A stretch of DNA of 64,000 nucleotides, from IMG/VR virus record IMGVR_UViG_3300046736_000122, positions 1 through 64,000 of that record. The stretch is one strand, 5' to 3'. This stretch comes from a virus. Shown here piece by piece: positions 22,764-30,783 of the stretch (position 1 is the stretch's first letter; every line of letters starts with the position of its first letter). Below the pieces are notes generated by a model, which did not search any database, was not told where the DNA came from, and worked only from the letters and a program-made list of their open reading frames with translations. Position numbers and translations under genes: made by a program.

Positions 22764-25067
22764 ATGCCAAGCGTGAGCTACGCAGAGTTGATCGCTGCCC
22801 GCGAGGAAGCGCTACTAGCGAGGGGCTGCGGCATCGAGCCTGACGCTCTCGCCGCGCACCTGTTCGGCTTCCAGGACTTCGCTACCCGCTGGGCGCTGAA
22901 GCGTGGCCGGGCCGCCATCTTCGCCGGAACCGGGCTCGGCAAGACCTTAATCGAGATGGAGTGGGCGCGGCAGGTCGGCGGCGAGATCCTACTGTTCGCG
23001 CCGCTCGCCGTCGGCCGGCAGATCATGCGTATGGCTGAGCAGTTCGACGCCGGCCCCGCGCGTGTCGTGTCGGACGGTTCGGAGGTCGAGCCGGGGCTGA
23101 ACATCGCCAACTACGAGAGGTTGCACCGCTTCACGCCGGACGGGCTCAGCGGCCTTGTGCTGGATGAGTCGAGCATCCTGAAGGCGTTCGACGGGAAGAC
23201 CCGCCGCGAGTTGACGGAGTTCGGGTTGCAGGTCGATATGCGGATGGCTTGCACGGCGACGCCGGCACCGAACGACTACGAGGAGCTAGGCCAGCACGCG
23301 GAGTTCCTGGGGGTGCTGACGGCCCGCGAGATGTTGGCGCTGTACTTCACGCAGGACGGCAACACGACGACGCGCTGGCGGTTGAAGGGCCATGCTCGTC
23401 AGCCTTTCTGGCGCTGGGTGTCATCGTGGGCGTTGGCGTTCACGAGTCCGGCCGATCTTGGCTATCACGATGAGGCCGAGCGCTTCGTCCTGCCTCCGCT
23501 GCGCACCGTGCCGGTCGTCGTGGCCGCGAAGGATCCGCATGTCACGGGCACGCTGTTCGCGGGGGAGGCGCAGACCTTGCAGGAGCGGCAAGCGGCGCGG
23601 CGCAACACGACGGCCGAGCGGGTGGCCGCCGCTGCGGCCCTTGTCGCGGCCGAGCCGGACGAGCAGTGGCTCTTGTGGTGCGATCTGAACGTCGAGTCCG
23701 ATGCACTGGCCAATGCCATCCCCGGAGCGGTCGAGGTCAAAGGATCTGACTCCCAAGATCACAAGGTGGACAGCGTGCTCGGGTTCGCTGACGGGACCGT
23801 ACGAGTGCTCGTCAGTAAGCCGAGCATCTGCGGGTTCGGGCTCAACTTCCAAGGCTGCGCCCGCATGGCGTTCGTCGGTCTCTCGGACAGCTTCGAGCGC
23901 TACCACCAGGCCGTGAAGCGCTGCCACCGATTCGGGCAGACACGCGAGGTCGTGGCCTACGTCGTGACCGCCGACGCGGAGGGCGCGGTCGTCCGCAACA
24001 TCGAACGCAAGGAACGACAGATGACGGAGATGATGGCCGAGCTTGTCGCGAACGTCGGGCGTACGGGGGAGCACATCGCGAAGCGCACGGCGCGTGATCA
24101 CGACATGGCCGAAGGCGACGGGTGGCGGCTCATGCTCGGAGACTGCGTCGAGCGGATCGCCGGCAAGATCCTCACAGGGCCGGATCGCGGACAGTCGATC
24201 CCCGGCCGCGTCGAGGATGAGTCGATCGGGCTGTGCGTGTTCTCGCCGCCGTTCCCGTCGATGTACGTTTACACCGACGACCCGCGGGACATGGGGAATG
24301 TGGCCGATGTCGAGGACATGATCGAGCAGTTCTCCTACCTCGTGCCCGAGCTCTACCGGGTCCTCATGCCGGGCCGATCCGTCGCGATCCATCTGGCGCA
24401 GGCGCAGACGAAGAAGCGCGACGGGCTCGAGATCGGCTTGCGCGACTTCCGCGGAGCGACGATCGACGTGATGACGCGCGGCGGCTTCACGTTCTACGGC
24501 GAGGCGACGATCGACAAGGATCCCCAGGTGAAGGCGGTGCGGACGAAGGATCGCGGCCTGCTGTTCAAGTCGCTCGCGAACGATTCGAGCATGATGCGGA
24601 TGGCGCAGGCGGACTACCTGCTTCAGTTCCGCAAGCCAGGCGATAACCCGCAGCCGATTCGGGCCGGCATCTCCGCGAAGTACGGCAACGATGACGGCTG
24701 GATCACGCCGGAGGAGTGGATCGAGTGGGCCGCGCCGGTCTGGTATCGCGCGGGGCCTGGCTACCCGGGCGGCATCCGGGAGACGGACACGCTCAATGTC
24801 GCCATCGCTCGTGACGGGCAGGACGAACGCCACTTGTGCCCGCTTCAGCGCGGCGTGATCGAGCGCGTAGTAAAGCTGTGGAGCGCGCCGGGTGATCGCG
24901 TGCTATCTCCGTTCGGAGGAGTCGGGTCCGAGGGTGATGGTGCTCTGCGGCTGGGCCGGGAGTTCGTCGCTGTGGAGTTGAAGCGATCGTATTGGGAGAC
25001 GGCGTGTCGCAACCTCGACGCGGCCGTCCAGGAGCGCGAGCAAGGCGCGTTTGATCTGACGGCGTGA
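22764..25067 (+). CDS. SNF2-like helicase fused to a DNA N4/N6 methyltransferase
   Basis: A 767-residue fusion. Residues 1-440 are a superfamily 2 ATPase: FAGTGLGKTLIEMEWA (motif I), LVLDESSILK (motif II), ACTATPAPNDYEELG (motif III), GFGLNFQGCARMAF and YHQAVKRCHRFGQ (motif VI). Residues 450-767 are an amino-methyltransferase: CVFSPPFPSMYVY is the SPPF catalytic tetrapeptide (D/N/S-PP-Y/F/W) and DRVLSPFGGVGSEGDGALRL is the S-adenosylmethionine FxGxG motif. SPPx before FxGxG indicates a beta-type circular order. It probably methylates phage DNA during translocation. The start is ATG 22764, not an earlier in-frame codon, because of the -10 box. Confidence 0.9.
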   Translation: MPSVSYAELIAAREEALLARGCGIEPDALAAHLFGFQDFATRWALKRGRAAIFAGTGLGKTLIEMEWARQVGGEILLFAPLAVGRQIMRMAEQFDAGPARVVSDGSEVEPGLNIANYERLHRFTPDGLSGLVLDESSILKAFDGKTRRELTEFGLQVDMRMACTATPAPNDYEELGQHAEFLGVLTAREMLALYFTQDGNTTTRWRLKGHARQPFWRWVSSWALAFTSPADLGYHDEAERFVLPPLRTVPVVVAAKDPHVTGTLFAGEAQTLQERQAARRNTTAERVAAAAALVAAEPDEQWLLWCDLNVESDALANAIPGAVEVKGSDSQDHKVDSVLGFADGTVRVLVSKPSICGFGLNFQGCARMAFVGLSDSFERYHQAVKRCHRFGQTREVVAYVVTADAEGAVVRNIERKERQMTEMMAELVANVGRTGEHIAKRTARDHDMAEGDGWRLMLGDCVERIAGKILTGPDRGQSIPGRVEDESIGLCVFSPPFPSMYVYTDDPRDMGNVADVEDMIEQFSYLVPELYRVLMPGRSVAIHLAQAQTKKRDGLEIGLRDFRGATIDVMTRGGFTFYGEATIDKDPQVKAVRTKDRGLLFKSLANDSSMMRMAQADYLLQFRKPGDNPQPIRAGISAKYGNDDGWITPEEWIEWAAPVWYRAGPGYPGGIRETDTLNVAIARDGQDERHLCPLQRGVIERVVKLWSAPGDRVLSPFGGVGSEGDGALRLGREFVAVELKRSYWETACRNLDAAVQEREQGAFDLTA

Positions 25068-25339
25068 CGATGTCCGCGGATCGTGTTGACCGGATCGCGG
25101 CATCCCTTGAAGCGAACCCGCCGGAAGGGTTTAGGGGCCGTTACAGCCGGGAGGTGTGGACGGTCATCGTGGCCGCAGTGAAGGCGGGGGAGAGCGGCTT
25201 GTGCGATGCGTACGTGGAGTGCGTCGACGGCGGCTGGGCTGGCTACCGGGCGGTGTGCCGGTGTGGGTGGGAGAGTGTGCTGACCTCCAAGCCGGCGGCT
25301 CGCCGCGCGGCCGTAGAGCACGAGCGCGGCGATGGCTGA
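25064..25339 (+). CDS. Hypothetical protein
   Basis: 91 residues starting at a GTG overlapping the fusion-gene stop. It has a WAGYRAVCRCGWESVL block with two Cys that resembles short zinc-loop phage proteins. No function known. Confidence 0.65.
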   Translation: MTMSADRVDRIAASLEANPPEGFRGRYSREVWTVIVAAVKAGESGLCDAYVECVDGGWAGYRAVCRCGWESVLTSKPAARRAAVEHERGDG

Positions 25340-25598
25340 CGGCAAGGGTGTGGTGCTCACGGCGGCCTGGGGGCCATGGCTCGCCGCTTGTACGTGCATG
25401 GGCGGCCCGGAGATGTGCGTCCCGCCGTTCGGCGCTTCGGGCGGCTGTTCGCTCTCAGACGATGAGCCGCGGATCTGCGCGGGCTGCGGCGACATCGATC
25501 CGCGGCACTGGCGGGAGGGCGGCTGGTACTGCGAGAGTTGCGCGGCGTGCGAGGTTTGCCAGTCGCCGTACTGCGACGAGCCGGAGCACCATGGCTGA
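25332..25598 (+). CDS. Cys-rich zinc protein
   Basis: 88 residues with many Cys pairs (CTCMGG, CAGCG, CESCAACEVCQSPYC), probably two zinc sites. It begins inside the previous gene by 8 nt and overlaps the RusA-like gene start by 8 nt. No family recognised. Confidence 0.7.
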   Translation: MADGKGVVLTAAWGPWLAACTCMGGPEMCVPPFGASGGCSLSDDEPRICAGCGDIDPRHWREGGWYCESCAACEVCQSPYCDEPEHHG

Positions 25599-26112
25599 GC
25601 CGGTCGAGCTCCTGATCGAGCGTGACCACGCGTTTCGCAAGAAGAAGCCCGACGCCGCGACGGGGAAGCGGCGCATTGGCTGCGAGGTCTGTGGCCGCGG
25701 CCGGAACCATCGCGATCACATGGGCGCGCCGCCGTCGATGAACAGCGGCAATCACAGCATGCAGCCAATGGCGTACCAGGCGTTGAAGCATGCGTGGCAG
25801 GACGCGTTTGCGGACCTGCTGGAGGCGTCGGGGTTGCCGCGCGGCCTGGAGTCGGTGTCCGTTGAGGGCCTCGTCGGGTTCCCGACGCGCGCGGTGCGTG
25901 ACGGCGGCAACTTCCGCTGGATGATCGAGAAGGCATTGGGTGACGCGCTCGTCAGCGGCTCGGACAACGTCGCGGGTGGATGGATCGAGGATGACTGCTT
26001 TTTCCCGGTGTGCCGCTACGAGTTCGGCGGGTTGCAGGCGGTGCATGCGCCGGGCCGGTCGTGGCTGCGGCTGATGATCTTGCCGCGTGCAGCGACATCC
26101 GCCGAGGCGTAA
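25591..26112 (+). CDS. rusA: RusA-like Holliday-junction resolvase
   Basis: A 173-residue protein with the RusA order of acidic residues: DGGNFRWMIEKALGDALVSG (D-x-x-N-F-x-K-like) followed by GGWIEDDCFFPVCRYEF (the DD pair). An N-terminal CEVCGRGRNHRDHMG zinc-like knuckle extends the usual fold. It would resolve recombination intermediates before packaging. ATG 25591 set by overlap with the upstream gene. Confidence 0.8.
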   Translation: MAEPVELLIERDHAFRKKKPDAATGKRRIGCEVCGRGRNHRDHMGAPPSMNSGNHSMQPMAYQALKHAWQDAFADLLEASGLPRGLESVSVEGLVGFPTRAVRDGGNFRWMIEKALGDALVSGSDNVAGGWIEDDCFFPVCRYEFGGLQAVHAPGRSWLRLMILPRAATSAEA

Positions 26113-26149
26113 CCTAGCATTGCGAGATCGTGAACCGACGGAGGCCGAC
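26113..26149 (+). promoter_or_regulatory. Intergenic promoter and ribosome-binding site
   Basis: AACCTAGCATTGCG (TAGCAT at 26115) matches the element at 3860. A clear GACGGAGG lies 5 nt before ATG 26150, one of few good Shine-Dalgarno sequences in the early region. Confidence 0.5.
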
Positions 26150-26443
26150 ATGACATCTGAGCCGTGGCTGACTGCCGCGCTGCCCGAGCTCGTGAATCAG
26201 AGCCGCGCGCTCGAGATCCTTCGTGACCGGCTCGGCCGGCCGGACATGGATCCGATGACGTTGCGCCGGTGGTGGACTGAGGAGCAGGCCGCGGTGGAGG
26301 CGGGCGGTCCGCCGAAGCGGGGTTTCCCGTTGCCGCAGCGGTTGAGGACGGCTGGTGGGGTGGCGGGGCATCCGGTGTGGCGGCCGGAGGATCTTGAGCG
26401 GTGGTGCGTGGAGTTTTTGGGCCGCGCCACGGACGCGGCGTGA
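26150..26443 (+). CDS. MerR/excisionase-like helix-turn-helix protein
   Basis: 97 residues. VNQSRALEILRDRLGRPDMD and PMTLRRWWTEEQAA form a winged-helix-type HTH, and HPVWRPEDLERWCVEFLGR resembles the C-terminal helix of phage excisionases and small terminase-like HTH proteins. It has its own promoter and ribosome-binding site. Excisionase is one possibility, interesting because only integrase remnants are present in the window. Confidence 0.65.
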   Translation: MTSEPWLTAALPELVNQSRALEILRDRLGRPDMDPMTLRRWWTEEQAAVEAGGPPKRGFPLPQRLRTAGGVAGHPVWRPEDLERWCVEFLGRATDAA

Positions 26444-26646
26444 TGAACGAACTGAGCCCGTGGCCACAGACGACGACCAGCTTCACCTGCGGCTGGACCG
26501 ACGCGGCGGGCGCCCGCTGGGATAGCAGCAGGGACCAGGACGAGCCGCCGATGGACGGTGGTGAGGGTGTCCGCGAGCCTCGCCGGCCGCCACCGTCCGC
26601 GCCACCGGGCGCGGCAGTCGTGGACATCCCGGTGCTTCCCGGATGA
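26443..26646 (+). CDS. Hypothetical Pro-rich protein
   Basis: 67 residues, starting MNELSPWPQTTTSFTCGWTD with a disordered Pro/Glu/Arg-rich C-terminus. TGATG junction. No family recognised. Confidence 0.55.
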   Translation: MNELSPWPQTTTSFTCGWTDAAGARWDSSRDQDEPPMDGGEGVREPRRPPPSAPPGAAVVDIPVLPG

Positions 26647-26831
26647 CCACCGGGCTCACTCAGCGCGTCGAGGTCGGCGCCTACTACACGGACGGCGCGG
26701 ATCTATGGGAGGTCGTGGAGGTCAACGCGCTCGGTACGGTCACACTCCGCGGCGACCGCTCGAAGACGGCCCGCATGCTCGGCATCGATGCGTTCCGTCG
26801 GCGGTTCTGGCTTGTGCGCGCGGCGGCGTGA
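26643..26831 (+). CDS. Hypothetical beta-type protein
   Basis: 62 residues (MTTGLTQRVEVGAYYTDGAD), beta-rich (LWEVVEVNALGTVTLRGDRS), reminiscent of small SH3-like domains but unassigned. Coupled by ATGA. Confidence 0.6.
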   Translation: MTTGLTQRVEVGAYYTDGADLWEVVEVNALGTVTLRGDRSKTARMLGIDAFRRRFWLVRAAA

Positions 26832-26906
26832 CGCCGCGGCTTGCTAGGTTTCGCGGCACGGTGTAGGGTTCGCGGCCAACCCCCCAATCGAGAGGTGGAA
26901 CCTCGA
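26832..26906 (+). promoter_or_regulatory. Class A promoter and leader
   Basis: TGCTAGGTTT at 26842 followed by CGCGGCACGGTGTAGGG, where a second TAGGGTTCGCGG copy occurs 20 bp on. The leader carries GAGAGGTGG 8 nt before ATG 26907. Confidence 0.65.
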
Positions 26907-27641
26907 ATGGCCCGCAGCATCACGCCCGTAGCCGTTGCCGAAGACGGCACCGAATCGCATGAGTCGTGGATCACCCTCGTCCTGAGCAAGGTATCGGCGC
27001 AGCCCGGCCAGCGGCTCTTCGACAGCGAGATCACGCACACGCGCTACATCACGATGACCGTGTGCCGCTGCACCCGTACGCGGGACCTCAACCACGACTG
27101 GAAGCACGCCGAGCAGACGCTCATGGAAGTAGGGATGTCGCATGCGCAGTGGGGCGCGTTCGTGTCGGCCTTCGGGGATGGCGGCGGGGTGCCTGCCACG
27201 CTGTTTCGCGATCATTGCGGTGTCGTCGCGCAGGCGCCGCACGAGTCGCGCATGGCAGAGTCGGCGCGCGAGGTCCACGATGCCGGGAACTCGGCGCTCG
27301 CGGAGATCCAAGAGGGCTACAGCGCATTGGAAGAGGCATTCGAGCGCGGGGCAGGCAAGCGCGAGATGCGCGACCTGATCCGCAGCCTCAAGGCCCGTAT
27401 CGCCAACGCCCCGGCGAACATGGGGTTCGCCGCCGAATCCCTGACGAAGCACGTCGAGAACGTGGTGACAAAGGCACGCTCGGACGTGGAGGCGATGGCG
27501 GTCGCGGCGGCTGAGCGCGGCCTGACGCTGGACGCTGGGTCGGTGAACCTGCTCGACGCTGGCGAGCACGAATCGGACAGTCCGTACGAGACGGGGCCGA
27601 ATGAGCGACCGTGGCTCGGCAGCCGCGGCCAGCGAACTTAG
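26907..27641 (+). CDS. Hypothetical helical protein
   Basis: A 244-residue protein. The N-terminal 70 residues are beta-rich (WITLVLSKVSAQPGQRLFDS, YITMTVCRCTRTRDLNHDW); the remainder is mostly helical and probably coiled-coil. It has its own class A promoter and a ribosome-binding site and is followed by a terminator, so it forms a single-gene unit that may be made in quantity. Function unknown. Confidence 0.8.
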   Translation: MARSITPVAVAEDGTESHESWITLVLSKVSAQPGQRLFDSEITHTRYITMTVCRCTRTRDLNHDWKHAEQTLMEVGMSHAQWGAFVSAFGDGGGVPATLFRDHCGVVAQAPHESRMAESAREVHDAGNSALAEIQEGYSALEEAFERGAGKREMRDLIRSLKARIANAPANMGFAAESLTKHVENVVTKARSDVEAMAVAAAERGLTLDAGSVNLLDAGEHESDSPYETGPNERPWLGSRGQRT

Positions 27642-27677
27642 CGGAGCGCAGTTCCACCCTCCGTTCCGCTTGAGCGC

Positions 27678-27701
27678 ACGGCCGTCCTTCGGGGCGGCCG
27701 T
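27678..27701 (+). terminator. TTCG-tetraloop terminator
   Basis: A 10-bp stem (ACGGCCGTCC / GGGCGGCCGT) around TTCG followed by TGTCGTTCC, closely matching the terminator at 3955. Confidence 0.75.
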
Positions 27702-27726
27702 TGTCGTTCCGGTCCGCGGCAACGGC

Positions 27727-27738
27727 TACGCTCAGACC
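27727..27738 (+). promoter_or_regulatory. -10 box of a leaderless gene
   Basis: TACGCT lies 6 nt before GTG 27739, the same spacing as other leaderless candidates here. It directly follows the 27678 terminator. No convincing -35. Confidence 0.4.
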
Positions 27739-28065
27739 GTGAACCCGTCGTGGGAAGACTCCGAGGTCGACCTGCAACGACGCGTTGCCGTACACGAACG
27801 ACGTATTGACGAGACAGAGCACGACATCGACAAGTTGGGCGAGGCGATGAGGGACGCTGCCAAGGAGATCGGGGGCCGCATTGACGGCTTCCGGAACGCC
27901 TGCCACGAAGAGGTAGAGGGCGTCCATACCGAGATCGAGAAGCTGCGCGCCGAGATCAAGAAGAAGGATGAGCGGCGTCAGTGGACACGGCCGGAAAAGC
28001 TGATGACGAGCGGCTTATTGCTCACGTTCATCATCGGGATCTTAGGCCTGGTGCTGAACCATTGA
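27739..28065 (+). CDS. Coiled-coil protein with C-terminal membrane anchor
   Basis: 108 residues (MNPSWEDSEVDLQRRVAVHE). Residues 10-80 are charged heptads (HEEVEGVHTEIEKLRAEIKK); the end LMTSGLLLTFIIGILGLVLN is one membrane helix. The gene at 28609 has the same layout. Such proteins are found in phage lysis, superinfection exclusion or replication-membrane complexes; no specific family is recognised. Confidence 0.72.
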   Translation: MNPSWEDSEVDLQRRVAVHERRIDETEHDIDKLGEAMRDAAKEIGGRIDGFRNACHEEVEGVHTEIEKLRAEIKKKDERRQWTRPEKLMTSGLLLTFIIGILGLVLNH

Positions 28066-28484
28066 GGCGCCTTGCCGCTCGCACTGGCCTGCGCCCGCCG
28101 ACGATCGCCATCGTCGTGATTCTGCTCGTCGGGCTGACAAGCGTCGCCGTCGTCACGACCGTGTTGCGCTCCATCGACCGCAACGCCGAGGCGATCGAGG
28201 TCGGCTGCCTTGTCGTTGTGCAGGTCGTGCGCGACTCGGGCGCCAACAGCGGCAAGCCGGTGCAGACCAAGGCCGGGCGTGCGCAGGCACGCATCACGGC
28301 GAGGTTCTATGCGACCCTGCTTGGGCAGATGTCGCCGAAGAGTCGTCGCGCTGTGCTGCGCGATCAAGCGATCGTGCGTCGGGCGGGGGGCGCGATCCCG
28401 GAGCCGCAGTGCAAGCGGATCGCGGACGACCCGGACAAGGTTCGGCGCGATACGTTGCAGACGCAATCAACCCGGAGGCCGTGA
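28062..28484 (+). CDS. Membrane-anchored protein
   Basis: A 140-residue protein on a TTG start overlapping the previous TGA (TTGA). The N-terminal helix TIAIVVILLVGLTSVAVVTT is a membrane or signal-anchor segment, followed by a basic, probably extracytoplasmic region with two Cys. In a three- to four-gene membrane cluster. Confidence 0.68.
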   Translation: MRRLAARTGLRPPTIAIVVILLVGLTSVAVVTTVLRSIDRNAEAIEVGCLVVVQVVRDSGANSGKPVQTKAGRAQARITARFYATLLGQMSPKSRRAVLRDQAIVRRAGGAIPEPQCKRIADDPDKVRRDTLQTQSTRRP

Positions 28485-28612
28485 TGCATGACGCATACCG
28501 TTTGGCGCTGGATGCTTGGGATGTCCGGCACCTGATCCTGCTCGTGCCGATCCTGGTTGGGTACAGGGCTTGGCAGCGCGGCCGTGACGACAAGCGCTAC
28601 CAGCGCAAGTGA
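28484..28612 (+). CDS. Small membrane protein
   Basis: 42 residues (MHDAYRLALDAWDVRHLILL) with one short hydrophobic helix (HLILLVPILVGYRAW) and a basic tail. TGATG-coupled to its neighbours. Confidence 0.6.
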   Translation: MHDAYRLALDAWDVRHLILLVPILVGYRAWQRGRDDKRYQRK

Positions 28613-28992
28613 GCACCGAACCGACCGACTACGAGCGCGGCGAGATCGCCGGCCGCGTCGCGCAACGGCTCGAGGCGCTGGAGAATGGCCAGGAGCGGAT
28701 CAACGGCTCTGTCGCGGAGACAGCTCGGGCGTTGGGGACGCTTGCCGGGGCGGTGGAGGCGATGCGGCAGGACATCCGGATGGAGAAGGCGGCCGTGGTG
28801 GTGAAGGCGGCGACGTTGGAGAGCGCGGAGGATGCGCGCCGCGTGGTGCTGGCCGATGCTGTCGTCGCGACCGATCGCGAACGCACGGCGCACGATCGCA
28901 AGTGGAGCGTCCGGGAGCGGGTGCTTGGCGCGGTGGCTACTCTCGTCGCGCTTGCTTTGGCAGCGCTTGGGCTTGTCTCCTACTTCGGTTAG
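28609..28992 (+). CDS. Coiled-coil protein with C-terminal membrane anchor
   Basis: 127 residues on a GTG start. Heptad region (RVAQRLEALENGQERINGSV) then a C-terminal membrane helix (VLGAVATLVALALAALGLVS). Architecture mirrors the 27739 product, suggesting an ancient duplication or a heteromeric membrane complex. Confidence 0.7.
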   Translation: MSTEPTDYERGEIAGRVAQRLEALENGQERINGSVAETARALGTLAGAVEAMRQDIRMEKAAVVVKAATLESAEDARRVVLADAVVATDRERTAHDRKWSVRERVLGAVATLVALALAALGLVSYFG

Positions 28993-29032
28993 GGGGATCT
29001 GAGCCAGGACGTAGCGGAGCGCCGCCGGGTCT

Positions 29033-29072
29033 GCTAGGTTTGGCGGCACGTAGCCAATCCTGGAGGGCAGTC
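29033..29072 (+). promoter_or_regulatory. Class A promoter and ribosome-binding site
   Basis: TGCTAGGTTT at 29032 followed by GGCGGCACGTAGCC; CTGGAGGG lies 7 nt before ATG 29073. Confidence 0.68.
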
Positions 29073-29150
29073 ATGCCGATGTTGATGATGTTGAGCCGCG
29101 CCGTGCGCCGTGTCCCGTTGGACTGGCAGCACCCAGTGGCGCGGCCATGA
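29073..29150 (+). CDS. 25-residue leader-type peptide (RVPLDWQHP)
   Basis: The peptide MPMLMMLSRAVRRVPLDWQH continues PVARP. RVPLDFxWP-like openings head a group of phage and metagenomic proteins; here only this head is present before a stop. It has a good ribosome-binding site and promoter, and ATGA couples it to the next gene, so it may be a leader peptide that drives translation of 29147. Confidence 0.6.
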   Translation: MPMLMMLSRAVRRVPLDWQHPVARP

Positions 29151-29617
29151 GCATCTACGCCACGTGGCTGTCCCTGAGCGCCGACGATCACGAGGACGGC
29201 TGCGCGGTCTACGTCGAGGATCCGCCCGGCTCGCACTGCTTCGAGTTCAGCGGCAAGCCGTGCGATTGTGGCACGCCGCGAGCACCACTCGTCTACGAGG
29301 GCTCACACGTGCTGCCGTCGAATGCCGATCGCCGTGGCGGGTGCATCGACGTGGCCGGGATACCGGACTTCATCGAGCGCGACGGTCGCGACGACGCCAA
29401 GGGCTCGGGGCTGAAGGATTGGCTACGGCTGTCTGTGATGAACGAGGAGTCAACGCTGCAGTACGAGGGCAAGTCATACGTGCGTGGCGGCGACGCGGCC
29501 GTGGTGTTGGATCGCCGTGGCGTAGAGGAACTGCGCGACACGCTGACAGCGTGGCTTGACCGCGAGTCGATACCAGACGAGAGGGAGTGCCCCGAGTGTG
29601 TCGAGGCGCGACAGTGA
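29147..29617 (+). CDS. Hypothetical phage protein
   Basis: A 156-residue soluble protein (MSIYATWLSLSADDHEDGCA). The segment LQYEGKSYVRGGDAAVVLDR and VEELRDTLTAWLDR resembles short phage proteins of unknown role. GTGA-coupled to tnpB downstream. Confidence 0.72.
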   Translation: MSIYATWLSLSADDHEDGCAVYVEDPPGSHCFEFSGKPCDCGTPRAPLVYEGSHVLPSNADRRGGCIDVAGIPDFIERDGRDDAKGSGLKDWLRLSVMNEESTLQYEGKSYVRGGDAAVVLDRRGVEELRDTLTAWLDRESIPDERECPECVEARQ

Positions 29618-30783
29618 ACCGCTGCTACCGCTTCAGGATCTACCCGACCGCCGCGCAGGCCGCCTCCCTCGATGTCCAACTCGGTGCGTGCTGCGATCTC
29701 TACAACGCCGCGCTCGAGCAACGCATTCGCGCGTACCGCGAGCACGGCGTCTCGCTCACCCGCTATGACCAACATAAGGAACTGACGCAAGTTCGTGCGG
29801 CGGGCCTGTTGCCCGCCGATATGAGCGTGTTGGCGCAACGCAGCGCCCTTGATCGCCTCGACCTTGCAATGGCAGCGTTCTTTCGGCGTGTGGCAGCAGG
29901 GCAGACGCCGGGGTTCCCACGCTTTCGCTCGCGTTCTCGCTACGACTCAATCACATGGCCCGATGGCTTGGGCGCAGGCATAAGGAACGGCCGAGTAGGG
30001 CTGCGCGGTGTCGGTTCGGTGCGTGTTCGGTGGCATCGCGAGATCCCCGACGGAGCGGACATCCGGACTATCACGGTCAAGCGCTCGTGTGGCCGGTGGT
30101 ATGTCATCGTTGCGGCTCGTGTGTGCGATCTAGTGCCGAAGCCGGCGACGGGCCGCAGTGTCGGCGTCGATCGTGGCGTCAGCATCCCCTACGCGCTCTC
30201 GACGGCAGCGCTGCTTGAAGGGCACGTGCGCAGCCCGACCACTGTTCGTCGCTGCCAGCGAAAGGTGACAAGGCGTCAGAAGGGCTCAGTTCGCCGCACC
30301 AAAGCGATACGTCTGCTCGCGCGGCAGCGTGAGCAGGAGGCCAACCGTCGCCGAGACTACGCGCACAAACTCAGTCGGAGCCTCGTCAACGACTTCGATC
30401 TGATCGCATTCGAGGATCTGAATGTCGGTGGAATGACGCGCTCGGCTCGCGGTACCGTAGCCGCGCCTGGCCGCAACGTTCGCCAGAAGGCTGGGCTGAA
30501 TCGCGAGATCCTTGACCAGGGATGGTCACTTCTGCTTCAACTGACGACCTACAAAGCGGAAGAAGCTGGTAGGCACGTCGTTCTCGTCAACCCGGCGTAC
30601 ACGTCGCAGACGTGTCATGTATGCGGGCTGAACGACAGGGCGTCGCGTCGCGGCGTGCTCTTCCGCTGCACGGGCTGCGGCCACGAAGACCACGCTGACA
30701 TCAACGCGGCTAAGAACATCGAGAGGGCCGGGCTGGCCCTTCAGGCGTCAACGGTAGGAGAAGAAGTCCATGCCGTCGCCTGA
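29614..30783 (+). CDS. tnpB: Stand-alone TnpB (RNA-guided RuvC nuclease)
   Basis: A 389-residue protein of normal TnpB length. The N-terminal recognition part begins VNRCYRFRIYPTAAQAASLD. The RuvC catalytic triad is visible as GVDRGVSI (D), AFEDLNVGGM (E) and DHADINAAKNIERAG (D); the zinc ribbon is CHVCGLNDRASRRGVLFRCT then GCG. TnpB normally cuts DNA with a guide RNA read from the 3' end of its element. There is no TnpA transposase next to it, and its GTG overlaps the stop of the preceding phage gene, so it seems domesticated into the operon. Confidence 0.92.
   Translation: MNRCYRFRIYPTAAQAASLDVQLGACCDLYNAALEQRIRAYREHGVSLTRYDQHKELTQVRAAGLLPADMSVLAQRSALDRLDLAMAAFFRRVAAGQTPGFPRFRSRSRYDSITWPDGLGAGIRNGRVGLRGVGSVRVRWHREIPDGADIRTITVKRSCGRWYVIVAARVCDLVPKPATGRSVGVDRGVSIPYALSTAALLEGHVRSPTTVRRCQRKVTRRQKGSVRRTKAIRLLARQREQEANRRRDYAHKLSRSLVNDFDLIAFEDLNVGGMTRSARGTVAAPGRNVRQKAGLNREILDQGWSLLLQLTTYKAEEAGRHVVLVNPAYTSQTCHVCGLNDRASRRGVLFRCTGCGHEDHADINAAKNIERAGLALQASTVGEEVHAVA

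Noticed and set aside
26440-26646. GTG start at 26440 for the Pro-rich gene
   Set aside because: ATG 26443 overlaps the previous stop in the genome's usual TGATG style and is in the protein-like frame.
29614-30783. Cas12-type CRISPR nuclease
   Set aside because: Length and layout are those of TnpB, and no repeat-spacer array is seen in the window.
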